A stretch of 41,601 nucleotides of DNA from an uncultured Actinomycetes bacterium (GCA_902826025.1 CADEDH010000018.1:12633-54233); one strand, 5' to 3'. Positions 22,914 through 31,538 are shown, counted from the first letter of the stretch. Numbers and translations: made by a program. Notes: generated by a model not told the origin, from the sequence alone.

Positions 22914-23726
22914 CTACTGGAAGCCGGCGGCCCGGGCCCCGTAGGTGGCCCACTGGCCGTTGTCGGCCATGGTGCCGCCGTCGACCGGGATGGCGACCCC
23001 GGTGACGTGGGACGAGGCGGGCGAGGCCAGGAAGGCGATGACCTCGCCGATCTCCCACGGCTGGGCGAACCGGCCGAGCGGCACCCGGGCCGCCATGGCC
23101 TGGCCTTGCTGGTGGCCCTGCACGCCGGCCGTCATGGCCGAGTGGGTGGCGCCGGGACACACGGCGTTGACCCGGATGTTCCGATGGGCCACGTCGAGGG
23201 CGACCGAGCGGGCCAGGTTGACCACGGCCGCCTTGGCCGCGTTGTAGGCCCACAGGCCGGAGTCTCCCCCCAGGCCTGAGATGGAGCCGGTGATCACGAC
23301 CGACGACCCGGCCTCCATCACCGCCAGGGCCGCCTTGAGCCCGAGCACCACACCCCGGACGTTCACGTCCATCACCCGGTCGTAGTCGTCGATCGAGCCC
23401 CGCGTGATGTCACCCAGGACCACGATCCCGGCGTTGAGGGCCACGGCGTCGAGCCGACCGAACGCCTTCACCGCGGCGGCCACCATCTCAGCGTTGGTCG
23501 ACTCGTCGGTGACGCTGCCGCTGACCCGCACCACACCGGCCAGCTCGGGCGCCTCGTCGAGCCAGGCCAGCGACTCCGGCGTGAGGTCGACGGCCACCAC
23601 GTTGGCCCCCTGGCCGGCCAGCACCTGCACCGTGGCCTGGCCGATGCCGGAACCGGCCCCGGTGACCACGATCGAGCGCCCGGCGTTGGTGGTGGCGCGA
23701 GCCGGTACCCGCCAGCCGTCGCTCAC
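22914..23726 (-). CDS. Short-chain dehydrogenase/reductase in the P450 cluster
   Basis: A 270-residue classical SDR with TGAGSGIG for the nucleotide, VAVDLTPE (acidic, NAD-type) after strand 2, ALNAGIV, a Ser in ITGSISGLGG and AYNAAK as the active-site Tyr/Lys. The GTG start at 23726 overlaps the methyltransferase stop by 4 bp. The C-terminus (VDGGTMADNGQWATYGARAAGFQ) is slightly extended. It would oxidise or reduce a secondary alcohol or ketone on the same scaffold that the neighbouring P450 and methyltransferase modify. Confidence 0.9.
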   Translation of the reverse strand: MSDGWRVPARATTNAGRSIVVTGAGSGIGQATVQVLAGQGANVVAVDLTPESLAWLDEAPELAGVVRVSGSVTDESTNAEMVAAAVKAFGRLDAVALNAGIVVLGDITRGSIDDYDRVMDVNVRGVVLGLKAALAVMEAGSSVVITGSISGLGGDSGLWAYNAAKAAVVNLARSVALDVAHRNIRVNAVCPGATHSAMTAGVQGHQQGQAMAARVPLGRFAQPWEIGEVIAFLASPASSHVTGVAIPVDGGTMADNGQWATYGARAAGFQ

Positions 23727-24802
23727 CCGGGACCGCCGGGTTTGTTCATCACGAAGTAGGTGTTGGCCCGGTCGTCGGCGATACCGCCGACCTGGATGTC
23801 GACGAAGCCGGCATCGGTCAGCTTCTCGATGGCCAGCTGCTCGCCCCACGCCGTGCCCAGGCCGTCGCCGTCGTAGGCCAGCGACACGGTCATGCAGTGC
23901 ATGGTGGAGATCGTGTACATCATCGGCGCCATGGGCAGGTCGAGGTTCTCGTGCAGGTGGCTCGACGCCTTGGGCTCCACGCACAGGTAGGTGCCGCCGG
24001 GGCGCAGGGCGTTGAAGATCGCCTTGAGCACGGTGTCGGGCTTGGCCTGGTCGTGGATGGCGTCGAACGTGGTGATGAGGTCGAATTCCTCGTTGTGGGC
24101 GATCTGGGCGGCGTCGGCCGCCTCGAAGGTGATGTTGGTGGAGCCCCGCTCGGCGGCCATGGCCCGGCCCCGCTCCAGGGCGTGCTCGGCGATGTCGAAC
24201 CCGGTGAACCGGCTCTGGGGGAACTCGGCGGCCAGCAGGTTGAGGGCCCGGCCGCTGCCGCAGCCGACGTCGGCCACGTCGATCCCGGCCGCCAGCCGGT
24301 CGTAGCCGCCGGGCAGCAGGGGCACCACCTGGCTGATCAGCGCCTTGTCGAGCCGCTGACCGCTCGACTCGGCCACCAGGGTCTGGAAGGCGGGGAAGCG
24401 GTCGTAGGGGACGCCGCCGCCCTCCCGGAAGGCGGTGACCACCTCGTCTTCCACCTGGCCCAGCAGGGCCACGTACTGGCAATAGGTGGTGAGGTTGAGG
24501 GGGCCCGAGGCCCGGGTGAGGAGCCCGGCGTGCTCCGGGGGCAGATGGAACGTGCCGGCCTCGGCGTCGTAATCGACGACGCCCCCAGCCGACACCGCAG
24601 CCAACCACTCCCGCACATAGCGCTCGTTGAGCCCGGCCGCCTCGGCGATCTCGTGCGAGGTTGCCGGCTCCATCGACGACATCGTGTCGAACAGGCCGGT
24701 CTTGTGCCCGATCGAGCACATCAGGGACAGGGCGCCCCCGTTCATGATTCCGGTCATGCGGCTCAGGAACTCGGCCCGCCGTTGCTTGTCCATCGTCGCC
24801 AT
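23723..24802 (-). CDS. SAM-dependent methyltransferase with N-terminal winged helix (Rv2258c-like)
   Basis: A 359-residue protein. Residues 1-95 form a winged-helix dimerisation domain (SHEIAEAAGLNERYVREWLAAVSAGGVVDYD). Residues from about 165 are a class I methyltransferase with motif I DVGCGSGRALNLLA, an acidic FTGFDIAEHAL and post-motif DLITTFDAIHDQ. This architecture matches Rv2258c-type mycobacterial methyltransferases, whose substrates are mostly unknown. Two ATGs (24802 and 24793) are possible; the longer is used. It lies 14 bp after the NTF2-like gene. It probably methylates a hydroxyl or carboxyl on a hydrophobic small molecule, judged by neighbours only. Confidence 0.85.
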   Translation of the reverse strand: MATMDKQRRAEFLSRMTGIMNGGALSLMCSIGHKTGLFDTMSSMEPATSHEIAEAAGLNERYVREWLAAVSAGGVVDYDAEAGTFHLPPEHAGLLTRASGPLNLTTYCQYVALLGQVEDEVVTAFREGGGVPYDRFPAFQTLVAESSGQRLDKALISQVVPLLPGGYDRLAAGIDVADVGCGSGRALNLLAAEFPQSRFTGFDIAEHALERGRAMAAERGSTNITFEAADAAQIAHNEEFDLITTFDAIHDQAKPDTVLKAIFNALRPGGTYLCVEPKASSHLHENLDLPMAPMMYTISTMHCMTVSLAYDGDGLGTAWGEQLAIEKLTDAGFVDIQVGGIADDRANTYFVMNKPGGPG

Positions 24803-24816
24803 CGTCAGGCTCTCTC

Positions 24817-25224
24817 TCAGCTCCAGCCCATGGCCCGGGAGGCCAGGAGCGTGTCGGCGTACTCTTCCATCCGGGCGATCTGACCGTTCCGGCAGGTGTA
24901 GACCCAGCAGTACTCGTTGTCGTAGGCGTTGCCGTTCTTGGCCGTGGCGATGAGGCGCTGCTGGACCACGGCGGTGTCGCCGTCGGCCAGCATGCGCCGC
25001 ACGTCGAGGGTGAAGGGCTGCTTCAGGTCGAACATGGCCCGCACCAGGTCACCGGCGAACAGCTTGGCCACGGCATCGCGCCCCTTCATCGGCTCGAGCG
25101 GAGCGGTGGGCGGCGGGTTGAACTCGCAGTCCTCGGTGAGGAGTTCGGCGATCAGCTCGGCCTTCCCCTTGGGCAGCACCTCGTAGTAGCGCTGGATGAG
25201 TGACCGGGTCGCTTCGGTGTCCAT
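24817..25224 (-). CDS. NTF2-like/SnoaL-type protein in the P450 cluster
   Basis: A 135-residue NTF2-fold protein with an N-terminal helix (SLIQRYYEVLPKGKAELIAELL), then CEFNPPPTAPLEPMKGRDAV, and a C-terminal sheet (DNEYCWVYTCRNGQIARMEEYAD). The closing GQIARMEEYAD strand is characteristic of SnoaL/ketosteroid-isomerase-like members. It sits 17 bp downstream of the P450 and 14 bp upstream of the methyltransferase, so it is co-transcribed with both. Isomerisation or ligand binding in the same pathway is likely. It is not closely similar to the NTF2-like protein at 16103. Confidence 0.8.
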   Translation of the reverse strand: MDTEATRSLIQRYYEVLPKGKAELIAELLTEDCEFNPPPTAPLEPMKGRDAVAKLFAGDLVRAMFDLKQPFTLDVRRMLADGDTAVVQQRLIATAKNGNAYDNEYCWVYTCRNGQIARMEEYADTLLASRAMGWS

Positions 25225-25241
25225 GTCGGTTCCCCTTTACA

Positions 25242-26558
25242 TCAGTGGCGGTAGCGGACGAGCGCCTGTTTGTAGGCGCCCACGTGGAGATCGGTGAGCC
25301 ACTGGGGCTCGGCCGCCGGCTCCAGGCGGTCCAGCAGCTCGGTGTCGGCCACGGCCCGGAATGCGGCCCGCAGCTCCCACTTGGCCAGGTTCGACCCGAG
25401 GCAGAAATGCTGGCCGTGGCCGAAGCCGAGGTGCTCGTTGGGGTTGCGGGTGATGTCGATCTCGTACGGGCGGTCGAAGACCCGGGGGTCGCGGTTGGCG
25501 GCGCCGTACCAGATGCCGACGTGCTGGCCGGCCTTGATCGTCTGGCCGTGGAGCTCCACGTCGACCGCCGCCGTGCGGGCGAACTGGATCACCGGGGTGG
25601 TCCAGCGGACCATCTCCTCCGCCACGCTCTCGTTCAGTGCGTCGGGATTGGCCCGCAGCAGCGCCACCTGGTCGGGCCGCTCGATCAGGGCCAGGATGCC
25701 GCGGCTGAGGGCGTTGCGGGTGGTCTCGTTGCCCGCCGCGATCAGCACGTTGAGGTAGCCGTGGAGCTGCTGGTCGGTGAGGGGGCGGCCGTCGATGTCG
25801 GCCTGCACCAGCAGGGTGGTGAGGTCGTCGCCCGGGTGGCGGCGCTTCTGCTCGATCAGCTGGCACCGGTACTCGTGGAACTCGGCGTGCATCCGGCGCC
25901 GCATCGTGCGGTGGTCTTCGCCCGGGTTGGCGAAACGGTCCGACTCCAGGTCGAAGATGGCGTCGGTCCAGCGGTGGATGTCGGCCCAGTCGTCGGGGTT
26001 CAGGCCCATCATGGTGGCGATCGTGACCAGGGGCAGGGCCACGGCGTAGTCGTGGACCAGGTCCACCGTCTCGCCCGCCTCCAGCCGTTCGACGAAGGCC
26101 CGGGTGAAGCGCTCGGCGTTGGCCTTCAGCTCACCGGCCATGTCCCGGCACCGGGCCGGGGTGAAGTGGCGGGCGGTCAGCATCCGCATGGCCGTGTGGT
26201 GGGGGGCGTCGAGGAAGATGAAGTCTTCCGCCTCGGCCGGATCCCACCCCCGGGCCTCGATCTTCTTGCGCCGGGCCTCGGCGAAGCGGCGGTCCCAGTC
26301 GGCCGGGCGGAGGCGGAGCCGGCCGCCGCCGTTGAGGAAGCGGCCGGCGTCGGCCCCGATGGCCTTCACGTCGGCGTGGCGGGTGACGGCCCAGAACGGG
26401 GCGATGCCGTCGCGTTCGTACCAGTAGCAGGGGGCGGTCTCCCGCAGGAGGTCCCATTCGGCCCAGGGATAACCATCCCGCTCGTACTTCTCGATCGAGT
26501 GGATGTCGATGTCGTCGAGGCTCAGCTGGGGGGTGGCTGGGTCAGCGAAGGTGGTCAT
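25242..26558 (-). CDS. Cytochrome P450
   Basis: A 438-residue soluble bacterial P450. The I-helix oxygen motif is AAGNETTR (about 270), the K-helix ExxR is EEMVR, and the heme loop is FGHGQHFCLGS with thiolate Cys386. There is no membrane anchor. AAAGGAAG before ATG sets the start. The N-terminal part (GYPWAEWDLLRETAPCYWYERDG) is closely similar to the P450 at 38891, including the shared end QWLTDLHVGA, so they are paralogues. Electrons must come from a ferredoxin system outside the window. It heads the part of the cluster with the NTF2-like, methyltransferase and SDR genes. Terpenoid, steroid or fatty substrates are typical of such P450s; none is proven. Confidence 0.95.
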   Translation of the reverse strand: MTTFADPATPQLSLDDIDIHSIEKYERDGYPWAEWDLLRETAPCYWYERDGIAPFWAVTRHADVKAIGADAGRFLNGGGRLRLRPADWDRRFAEARRKKIEARGWDPAEAEDFIFLDAPHHTAMRMLTARHFTPARCRDMAGELKANAERFTRAFVERLEAGETVDLVHDYAVALPLVTIATMMGLNPDDWADIHRWTDAIFDLESDRFANPGEDHRTMRRRMHAEFHEYRCQLIEQKRRHPGDDLTTLLVQADIDGRPLTDQQLHGYLNVLIAAGNETTRNALSRGILALIERPDQVALLRANPDALNESVAEEMVRWTTPVIQFARTAAVDVELHGQTIKAGQHVGIWYGAANRDPRVFDRPYEIDITRNPNEHLGFGHGQHFCLGSNLAKWELRAAFRAVADTELLDRLEPAAEPQWLTDLHVGAYKQALVRYRH

Positions 26559-26619
26559 GGCTTCCTTTGTCGGGCTTCCAGCCCGCCAGCTTGTCAGACC
26601 GGCCCCGGGGCGGGCCAGA

Positions 26620-27651
26620 TCACCCGGCCCGGGGGTCGACCAGGAGCTTGACGGCGTCGGTGCGGCGGTTGGCCAGGTCGTCGATCGTGGAGCCGAGCTC
26701 GTCGAGCGTGATCGTGCCGTCTACCAGGCCCTCGAGGTTGATCCGGCCGCTGACGGCGAGGTCGCCGATGATGGCCATCTCATCGAGCGTGAACACCATC
26801 GACGTCTGGACCGTCACCTCCTTGGCCAGCCATCGCATCGGCACCATGGTGGCCTCGCCCCCGGCCACGCCGATCATCATCACCGAGCCGCCCCGGCGGA
26901 CCATGTCGACCGACTGCTGGAGGGTCTGGGGCACACCGGCGCAGTCGAAGGCGATGTCGGCCCGGAGGCCGCCCGTGACCTGCTCCAGGTGGGCCCGCAG
27001 CTCGTCGCCAGGGGCCACCGCGGCGTCGGCCCCGAGGGCCAGGGCCCGGGCCCGCCGGCCGGCGTCGGGCTCGACGGCGACCACGTGGCCGGCGCCGGCG
27101 ATGCGGGCGCACTGCAGGGTGAGCAGGCCGATGGGGCCGCAGCCCACGACGGTGGCCACATCGCCCACCCGGAGGTGGCTGCGGCGCACCCCGTGGAGGG
27201 CCACCGACGCCGGCTCCACCACGGCCCCGGCGTCGTCGCCCAGGTTGGCCGGGAGCTTGCACAGGCGGTTGGCGGCCAGCGACATGGCCCGGGCGAAGCC
27301 ACCGTTCTTCGGCGCCCGCTTGCCGGCGTAGAAGCTCTGGGCCACCCGGCAGTACTCGGGCAGATCGGCCCGGCACTCCTCGCAGGTGCCGCAGCCGGGG
27401 GCCACCCCGGCCGCCACCCGATCGCCCTCCGACACCAGCGTGACCCCGGCGCCGACGGCGGCCACGGTGCCGATCCACTCGTGGCCGCAGATGCCCGGGG
27501 CGTAGTTCCAGCCCTCCACGTAGGCGTGGACGTCGCTGCCGCAGATCCCGCAGCGGTGGATCTCCACCACCGCCTCGCCGGCCTCGGGCACCGGATCGGG
27601 CATCTCGGCCAGCTCGAAGGTGCCCTTGCCTCTGATCACGCCAGCTCTCAT
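26620..27651 (-). CDS. Zinc-dependent medium-chain alcohol dehydrogenase
   Basis: A 343-residue MDR protein of the sorbitol/threonine dehydrogenase type. Catalytic zinc ligands lie in RCGICGSD (Cys37) and GHEW (His57, Glu58). The structural zinc site is complete: Cys87, 90, 93 and 101 in GCGTCEECRADLPEYC. The cofactor fold has VGCGPIGLLTLQCA. It would oxidise a secondary alcohol with NAD(P). It lies 61 bp upstream of the P450 and is the first gene of the minus cluster, divergent from dinB with 74 bp between starts. TAAGCC 7 nt before the start is a weak leaderless-type element. Confidence 0.92.
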   Translation of the reverse strand: MRAGVIRGKGTFELAEMPDPVPEAGEAVVEIHRCGICGSDVHAYVEGWNYAPGICGHEWIGTVAAVGAGVTLVSEGDRVAAGVAPGCGTCEECRADLPEYCRVAQSFYAGKRAPKNGGFARAMSLAANRLCKLPANLGDDAGAVVEPASVALHGVRRSHLRVGDVATVVGCGPIGLLTLQCARIAGAGHVVAVEPDAGRRARALALGADAAVAPGDELRAHLEQVTGGLRADIAFDCAGVPQTLQQSVDMVRRGGSVMMIGVAGGEATMVPMRWLAKEVTVQTSMVFTLDEMAIIGDLAVSGRINLEGLVDGTITLDELGSTIDDLANRRTDAVKLLVDPRAG

Positions 27652-27689
27652 ACCTGCAGGCTTACCACAGGGGTGTGACAGGCCGCCTC

Positions 27690-27718
27690 TTGCCCGGCAC
27701 CCTCAGATATGAGAACGT
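27690..27718 (+). promoter_or_regulatory. Promoter of dinB
   Basis: TTGCCC (27690-27695), a 17-nt spacer and GAACGT (27713-27718) as -10, ending 7 nt before ATG 27726. The expected transcription start is at the start codon, so the mRNA would be leaderless. Confidence 0.5.
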
Positions 27719-27726
27719 TTGTTCGA
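27711..27726 (+). promoter_or_regulatory. LexA/SOS box at the dinB start
   Basis: GAGAACGTTTGTTCGA contains the perfect dyad GAAC-GTTT-GTTC and matches 10 of the 12 fixed positions of the TCGAAC-N4-GTTCGA box known for LexA in Mycobacterium and Bacillus. It covers the -10 hexamer and the predicted transcription start, an ideal site for repression. Confidence 0.75.
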
Positions 27727-28970
27727 TGTCGGGACGCCGGATCCTGCACGCCGACCTCGATGCGTTCTACGCCTCGGTGGAGCAGCGGGACAACCCGCGG
27801 CTGCGGAGCAGACCGGTGATCGTGGGGGCCGGGGTGGTGCTGGCCGCCAGCTACGAGGCCCGCCGGTTCGGGGTGCGCACGGCCATGGGCGGCCGCCAGG
27901 CCCAGGCCCTGTGCCCGGCGGCGGTGGTGGTGCCGCCCCGGATGACGGCCTACAGCGAAGCCAGCCAGGCGGTGATGGACATCTTCCGCGACACCTCGCC
28001 CGAGGTGGAGCCACTGTCGATCGACGAGGCCTTCATCGACGTGTCGGGCCTGCGGCGGGTGGCGGGCCCCGACACCGCCATCGCCCGACGCCTCCAGCAG
28101 CGGGTGGCCACCGAGGTGGGCCTGCCCCTCAGCGTGGGCGGCGGCTCCACCAAGTTCCTGGCCAAGGTGGCCAGCGGGGTGTCGAAGCCCAAGGGCCTGC
28201 TCGTGGTGCCCGACGGCGGCGAGCTGGACTTCCTGCGCCCCCTCCCGGTAGGCCGGCTGTGGGGCGTGGGGCCGAAAGCGCAGGAGCGGCTGGCCGCCCT
28301 CGGGATCCACACCGTGGCCGACGTGGCCGACGTGGACCGGGCCCACCTGGAGCGCCACCTGGGCAAGGCCTGGGGTCACCACATCTGGGCCCTGGCCCAC
28401 AACCTCGATCCCCGGCCGGTCGAGACCGGGCGCCGGCGGCGGTCGGTCGGCTCCCAGCACTCGTTCCGGGCCGGCACCGTGGACCGGGCCGGAGCGGAGG
28501 AGATCCTGCTCGGCGTGGTCGACCGTGTCACGTCGCGTCTGCGCAAGGGCGAGCGGGTGGCCCGCACCGTGGTGCTGCGGCTCCGCTTCGCCGACTTCAC
28601 CGGCGCCACCCGGTCCCGCACCCTGCCCGAGGCCACCGACACCACGGCCGTGGTGCTGGCCACGGCCCGGGACCTGCTGGCCGAGGCCTGGCCCCTGATC
28701 GAGCAGCGAGGGCTCACCAAGGTGGGGGTGGCGGTGATGAACCTCGACACCGACGGCGCCCTCCAACTCAGCCTGCCCTTCGCCGTGCCCACGGCGGCCC
28801 GGGGCCGGACCGAGCAGAACCCGGTGCAGCTCGACGCCGCTGTCGACCAGATCCGCCAGCGTTTCGGCTCCGGCTCACTCGTCCGCACCACGCTGGTGGG
28901 CCAGGAGCCGATCGAGATGCCGTTGCTCCCCGACCCGGTCCCGGCTGACGCCACCTCCGATCGTGGCTAA
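27726..28970 (+). CDS. dinB: DNA polymerase IV (Y-family translesion polymerase)
   Basis: A 414-residue Y-family polymerase. Catalytic acidic residues are in HADLDAFYASVE (Asp10) and LSIDEAFIDVSG (Asp100, Glu101). The thumb HhH region (GRLWGVGPKAQERLAALGIHTVADVA) and little-finger domain follow. QLSLPF near the end resembles the beta-clamp-binding motif that recruits Pol IV to stalled forks. ATG 27726 is chosen over the in-frame GTG 27675 because the protein family begins here and the promoter and SOS box end at this codon. It performs error-prone bypass of DNA lesions and is probably induced by DNA damage through LexA. Confidence 0.95.
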   Translation: MSGRRILHADLDAFYASVEQRDNPRLRSRPVIVGAGVVLAASYEARRFGVRTAMGGRQAQALCPAAVVVPPRMTAYSEASQAVMDIFRDTSPEVEPLSIDEAFIDVSGLRRVAGPDTAIARRLQQRVATEVGLPLSVGGGSTKFLAKVASGVSKPKGLLVVPDGGELDFLRPLPVGRLWGVGPKAQERLAALGIHTVADVADVDRAHLERHLGKAWGHHIWALAHNLDPRPVETGRRRRSVGSQHSFRAGTVDRAGAEEILLGVVDRVTSRLRKGERVARTVVLRLRFADFTGATRSRTLPEATDTTAVVLATARDLLAEAWPLIEQRGLTKVGVAVMNLDTDGALQLSLPFAVPTAARGRTEQNPVQLDAAVDQIRQRFGSGSLVRTTLVGQEPIEMPLLPDPVPADATSDRG

Positions 28971-28973
28971 CGT
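28945..28973 (+). promoter_or_regulatory. Promoter of the aldo/keto reductase gene
   Basis: CTGACG (28945-28950), a 17-nt spacer and TAACGT (28968-28973), ending 7 nt before ATG 28981. The -10 shares its TAA with the dinB stop codon, so the reductase can be expressed independently as a leaderless mRNA. Confidence 0.55.
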
Positions 28974-28980
28974 GCGGCGT

Positions 28981-29919
28981 ATGGAATACAGGTCTCTCGG
29001 ATCCCTGCAGGTGTCGGTCATCGGGCTGGGCTGCAACAACTTCGGCATGATGATCGACGCCGAGGCCACCAAGGCCGTGATCGACGCCGCCATCGACGCC
29101 GGCATCAACTACTTCGACACGGCCGAGAGCTACGGCCGGGGCAAGAGCGAGGAGTTCCTGGGCCAGGCCCTGGGGAGCCGCCGCAGTGAGGTGCTGGTCG
29201 CCTCCAAGTGGGGCCACGACATGTCGCTGGCCGAGGGCGAGCGGGGCGGCGACCCGGCCCAGGTCCGGGCCCGGCTGGAGGCCAGCCTCAAGCGCCTCGG
29301 CACCGACTACATCGACCACTACCAGCTCCACCGGCCCGACCCCGAGACGCCCCAGGAAGAGACGCTGGGCTGCCTGGCCGAACTCCAGGCCGAGGGAAAG
29401 ATCCGGGAGATCGGCTGTACCCACTTCAGCGCGGCCGAGCTCGACGATGCGGTGCGGGCCGGTCAGGCCCGGGGCGTGGCGTCGTACCCGTCGGTCCAGA
29501 ACCACTACAGCCTGCTCACCCGGGGCCCGGAGAACGACGGCGTGTTCGACGCCTGCGCCCGCCAGGGGATCGCCTTCGTCCCGTACTTCCCGCTGGAGTC
29601 GGGCCTGCTCACCGGCAAGTACCAGCTCAACGCCCCCCGCCCGGAGGACGGCCGGCTGGTGAAATGGGGCGACCGGGCCGCCTCGTTCATCGACGACGAC
29701 AAGCTCGCCATCGTCGGCCGCCTCACCGAGTGGGCCGCCGGCCGGGGCCACACCCTGCTGGAGCTGGCCATGAGCTGGCACACCTCGCATCCGCTGGTGG
29801 CCACCGTGATCGCCGGCGCCACCCGCCCCGACCAGATCCAGGCCAACGTGGCCGCCGGCTCCTGGGCCCTCACCGCCGACGACCGGGCCGAGGTCGACCG
29901 GGTGATAGCCGGGGCGTAG
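28981..29919 (+). CDS. Aldo/keto reductase
   Basis: A 312-residue TIM-barrel NADPH-dependent reductase. The catalytic tetrad is visible: Asp46 and Tyr51 in YFDTAESYG, Lys76 in ASKWG and the His in DHYQLHRPD (about 113). The later part (VPYFPLESGLLTGKY and VIAGATRPDQIQANV) matches the YajO/AKR11-13 type that binds NADPH. Length is usual. ATG 28981 is preferred to 28963 because of the TAACGT element. It lies 10 bp after dinB but has its own promoter. It reduces aldehydes or ketones; the substrate is unknown. Confidence 0.92.
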   Translation: MEYRSLGSLQVSVIGLGCNNFGMMIDAEATKAVIDAAIDAGINYFDTAESYGRGKSEEFLGQALGSRRSEVLVASKWGHDMSLAEGERGGDPAQVRARLEASLKRLGTDYIDHYQLHRPDPETPQEETLGCLAELQAEGKIREIGCTHFSAAELDDAVRAGQARGVASYPSVQNHYSLLTRGPENDGVFDACARQGIAFVPYFPLESGLLTGKYQLNAPRPEDGRLVKWGDRAASFIDDDKLAIVGRLTEWAAGRGHTLLELAMSWHTSHPLVATVIAGATRPDQIQANVAAGSWALTADDRAEVDRVIAGA

Positions 29920-29929
29920 ACCCGCCCAA

Positions 29930-30045
29930 CCCGAACTGCGCGACGGAATCGCGTCACGCCAGCGATCTGCGTCGCGTTCTCTACGGAATTCGTCGAAAAC
30001 GTCGCGCAGATCGGACCGGGGGGGCGGTTTTCGTCGCGCAGATCA
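29930..30045 (-). repeat. Nested palindromic intergenic repeat, copy B
   Basis: About 116 bp, the inverted counterpart of copy A. Its reverse complement shares with A the end block, the inner GACGTTTTCG and GAACGCGACGCAG blocks and the CGCTGGCG junction. The outer arms (CTGCGCGACGGAATCGC and TTTTCGTCGCGCAG) again pair. Its right end supplies the TGA stop of the adjacent lipoprotein gene. Confidence 0.75.
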
Positions 30046-30825
30046 GCCGGCGATGGTGACGGCGATGGCGCCCGTCTCGCCCGGATCGGTCTCCAGGCCC
30101 ACGCCGCCCCGGACCATCAGCATCACGATCGAGCCGGGCTCGGCCTTCGACAGGTCGAGCGGCACCGAGAACGGCTCGGGCGTCTCCAGGGAGCCGGCGA
30201 TCGCCTGCTCGGTGTCCAGCACCTGGTCGGGGTGCCCGGCCACGCTGGCTGTCACCGTCACCGCCCCCTCGAACCCACGGGCCACGCCCGAAAGGGTGAA
30301 GGGTCCGGGCGGCACGGCGTCGCCCTGGGCCGGGCTCGAGATCGCCGCTGCGTCGTTCACCGCCGCCAGCACGAACCAGCCGTCGTCGGGGCCGAGCTGG
30401 CGCAGCAGGAGCAGGGTCCGCACCACCCCGGGGCCGGTGCCGCCCTCGCCGGCGAAGCGGACCTCCATCTCCCCACTACGGCTGTCGCCACCCTGGTACT
30501 CACCCAGGCTCACCGGCACGTCGAGCACCTCGGTGACGAAGGCGGCGGCTGCCTCCTCGGGCGTGGCGTAGACCACGTCGGCCGCCGGGAAGATCGCTGG
30601 CTGTTCCAGCGTGACGGGGGCCGACGCGGCCGTAGCCGAGCCCGGAGACGACGCCGGCCCCGACGAGGGGGTCGGGTTGGGCGTCGTCTCCGGTGACGTC
30701 ACGGCCGATCCGGCGGACGAGCCGGCGGTGGTGCCGGACGACCCGTCGCTCCCGCAGGCGGCGAGCAGCGCCACCGCCACAAGTGCCGGAGCCAGCTTGG
30801 AGCGGGGATGAAAGGCGGACGGCAT
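30043..30825 (-). CDS. Lipoprotein with C-terminal Gmad2-like immunoglobulin domain
   Basis: A 260-residue exported lipoprotein. The signal peptide ends in the lipobox LLAAC (Cys about 24). A Ser/Thr/Pro-rich linker to about residue 65 resembles a cell-wall spacer. Residues from about 165 (AAISSPAQGDAVPPGPFTLSGVARGFEGAV onward in sense) fit the Gmad2 immunoglobulin-like domain known from spore-germination-related and other exported proteins. The middle part (about 70-160) may be a GerMN-like or unknown domain. GGGAGGA about 6 nt before ATG 30825 sets the start. Its last codons lie in repeat copy B. Spore germination is not implied. Function unknown, envelope location likely. Confidence 0.7.
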   Translation of the reverse strand: MPSAFHPRSKLAPALVAVALLAACGSDGSSGTTAGSSAGSAVTSPETTPNPTPSSGPASSPGSATAASAPVTLEQPAIFPAADVVYATPEEAAAAFVTEVLDVPVSLGEYQGGDSRSGEMEVRFAGEGGTGPGVVRTLLLLRQLGPDDGWFVLAAVNDAAAISSPAQGDAVPPGPFTLSGVARGFEGAVTVTASVAGHPDQVLDTEQAIAGSLETPEPFSVPLDLSKAEPGSIVMLMVRGGVGLETDPGETGAIAVTIAG

Positions 30826-30938
30826 GGGAGTCCTCCCGGACGGGGCGGGCAACCGGCTCCGTTGCCGGCTGCTCCACCCGTCACGATGACAGAACGGCGT
30901 CAGTCGAGGAAGAGGCCAACGTCATCGGCTCACGTGCC

Positions 30939-31484
30939 TCACGCCGCCTTGACGGCCGAGATCTCGAACTCGAGGGTGACCTTCTCGCTCACCAGCACGC
31001 CACCCGCGTCCAGGGCGGCGTTCCAGTTGACGCCCCAGTCCTTCCGGTTGATCACCGTGCTGCCTTCAAGGCCGAGGCGGGTGTTGCCCCACGGATCCAC
31101 GGCGGTGCCGGTGAGCTCGAGCTCCAGGTCGACCGGCTTGGTGACGCCCTTGATCGTGAGGTCGCCGGTGACGGTGAACGTGGTCTCATCGACCGGGGCC
31201 ACGGCGGTGGAGGCGAAGGTGATCGTGGGGTAGGTCTCCATGTCGAAGAAGTCGTTGCTCTTCAGGTGGGCGTCGCGGTCGGCGTTGCGGGTGTCGATGC
31301 TGGCGGCCTGGACGGTGACCGAGAGCTTGGAGGCGGCGGGGTTGTCGGCGTCGAAATAGCCGGAACCCTCGACGTCGTTGAACGAGCCGCGGACCTTGGT
31401 GACCATGGCGTGGCGGGCCACGAAGCCGACCCGGCTGTGGGAGGCGTCGATGCTGTAGGTACCGGTGGGTGCGATGGCGGTCAT
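30939..31484 (-). CDS. YceI-family lipid-binding protein
   Basis: A 181-residue lipocalin-like barrel of the YceI family, with the opening YSIDASHSRVGFVARHAMVTKVRGSF, the central HLKSNDFFDMETYPTITF and the closing strand TLEFEISAVKA. Members bind isoprenoid or amphiphilic chains. No signal peptide is present, so it is probably cytoplasmic, as in many actinobacterial members. GGAGA lies before ATG. It is divergent from a marR gene across a 121-bp region with two operators, so its expression is probably controlled by that regulator. Confidence 0.92.
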   Translation of the reverse strand: MTAIAPTGTYSIDASHSRVGFVARHAMVTKVRGSFNDVEGSGYFDADNPAASKLSVTVQAASIDTRNADRDAHLKSNDFFDMETYPTITFASTAVAPVDETTFTVTGDLTIKGVTKPVDLELELTGTAVDPWGNTRLGLEGSTVINRKDWGVNWNAALDAGGVLVSEKVTLEFEISAVKAA

Positions 31485-31538
31485 GGGGGGTCTCCTCGGG
31501 AAGCGTGGCGACGGTGCCCCGACCGGAGCCCGTCTTTA

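Noticed and set aside
28876..29108. Minus-strand ORF of 77 codons at the dinB/aldo-keto reductase junction
   Set aside because: It is antisense to two clear genes and shows no codon bias or motif.
29900..30060. Coding extension of the aldo/keto reductase strand through repeat B (NCATES...LRRVL-like peptide)
   Set aside because: Similar peptides appear in frames through repeat A because the DNA repeats, not because a protein is conserved.
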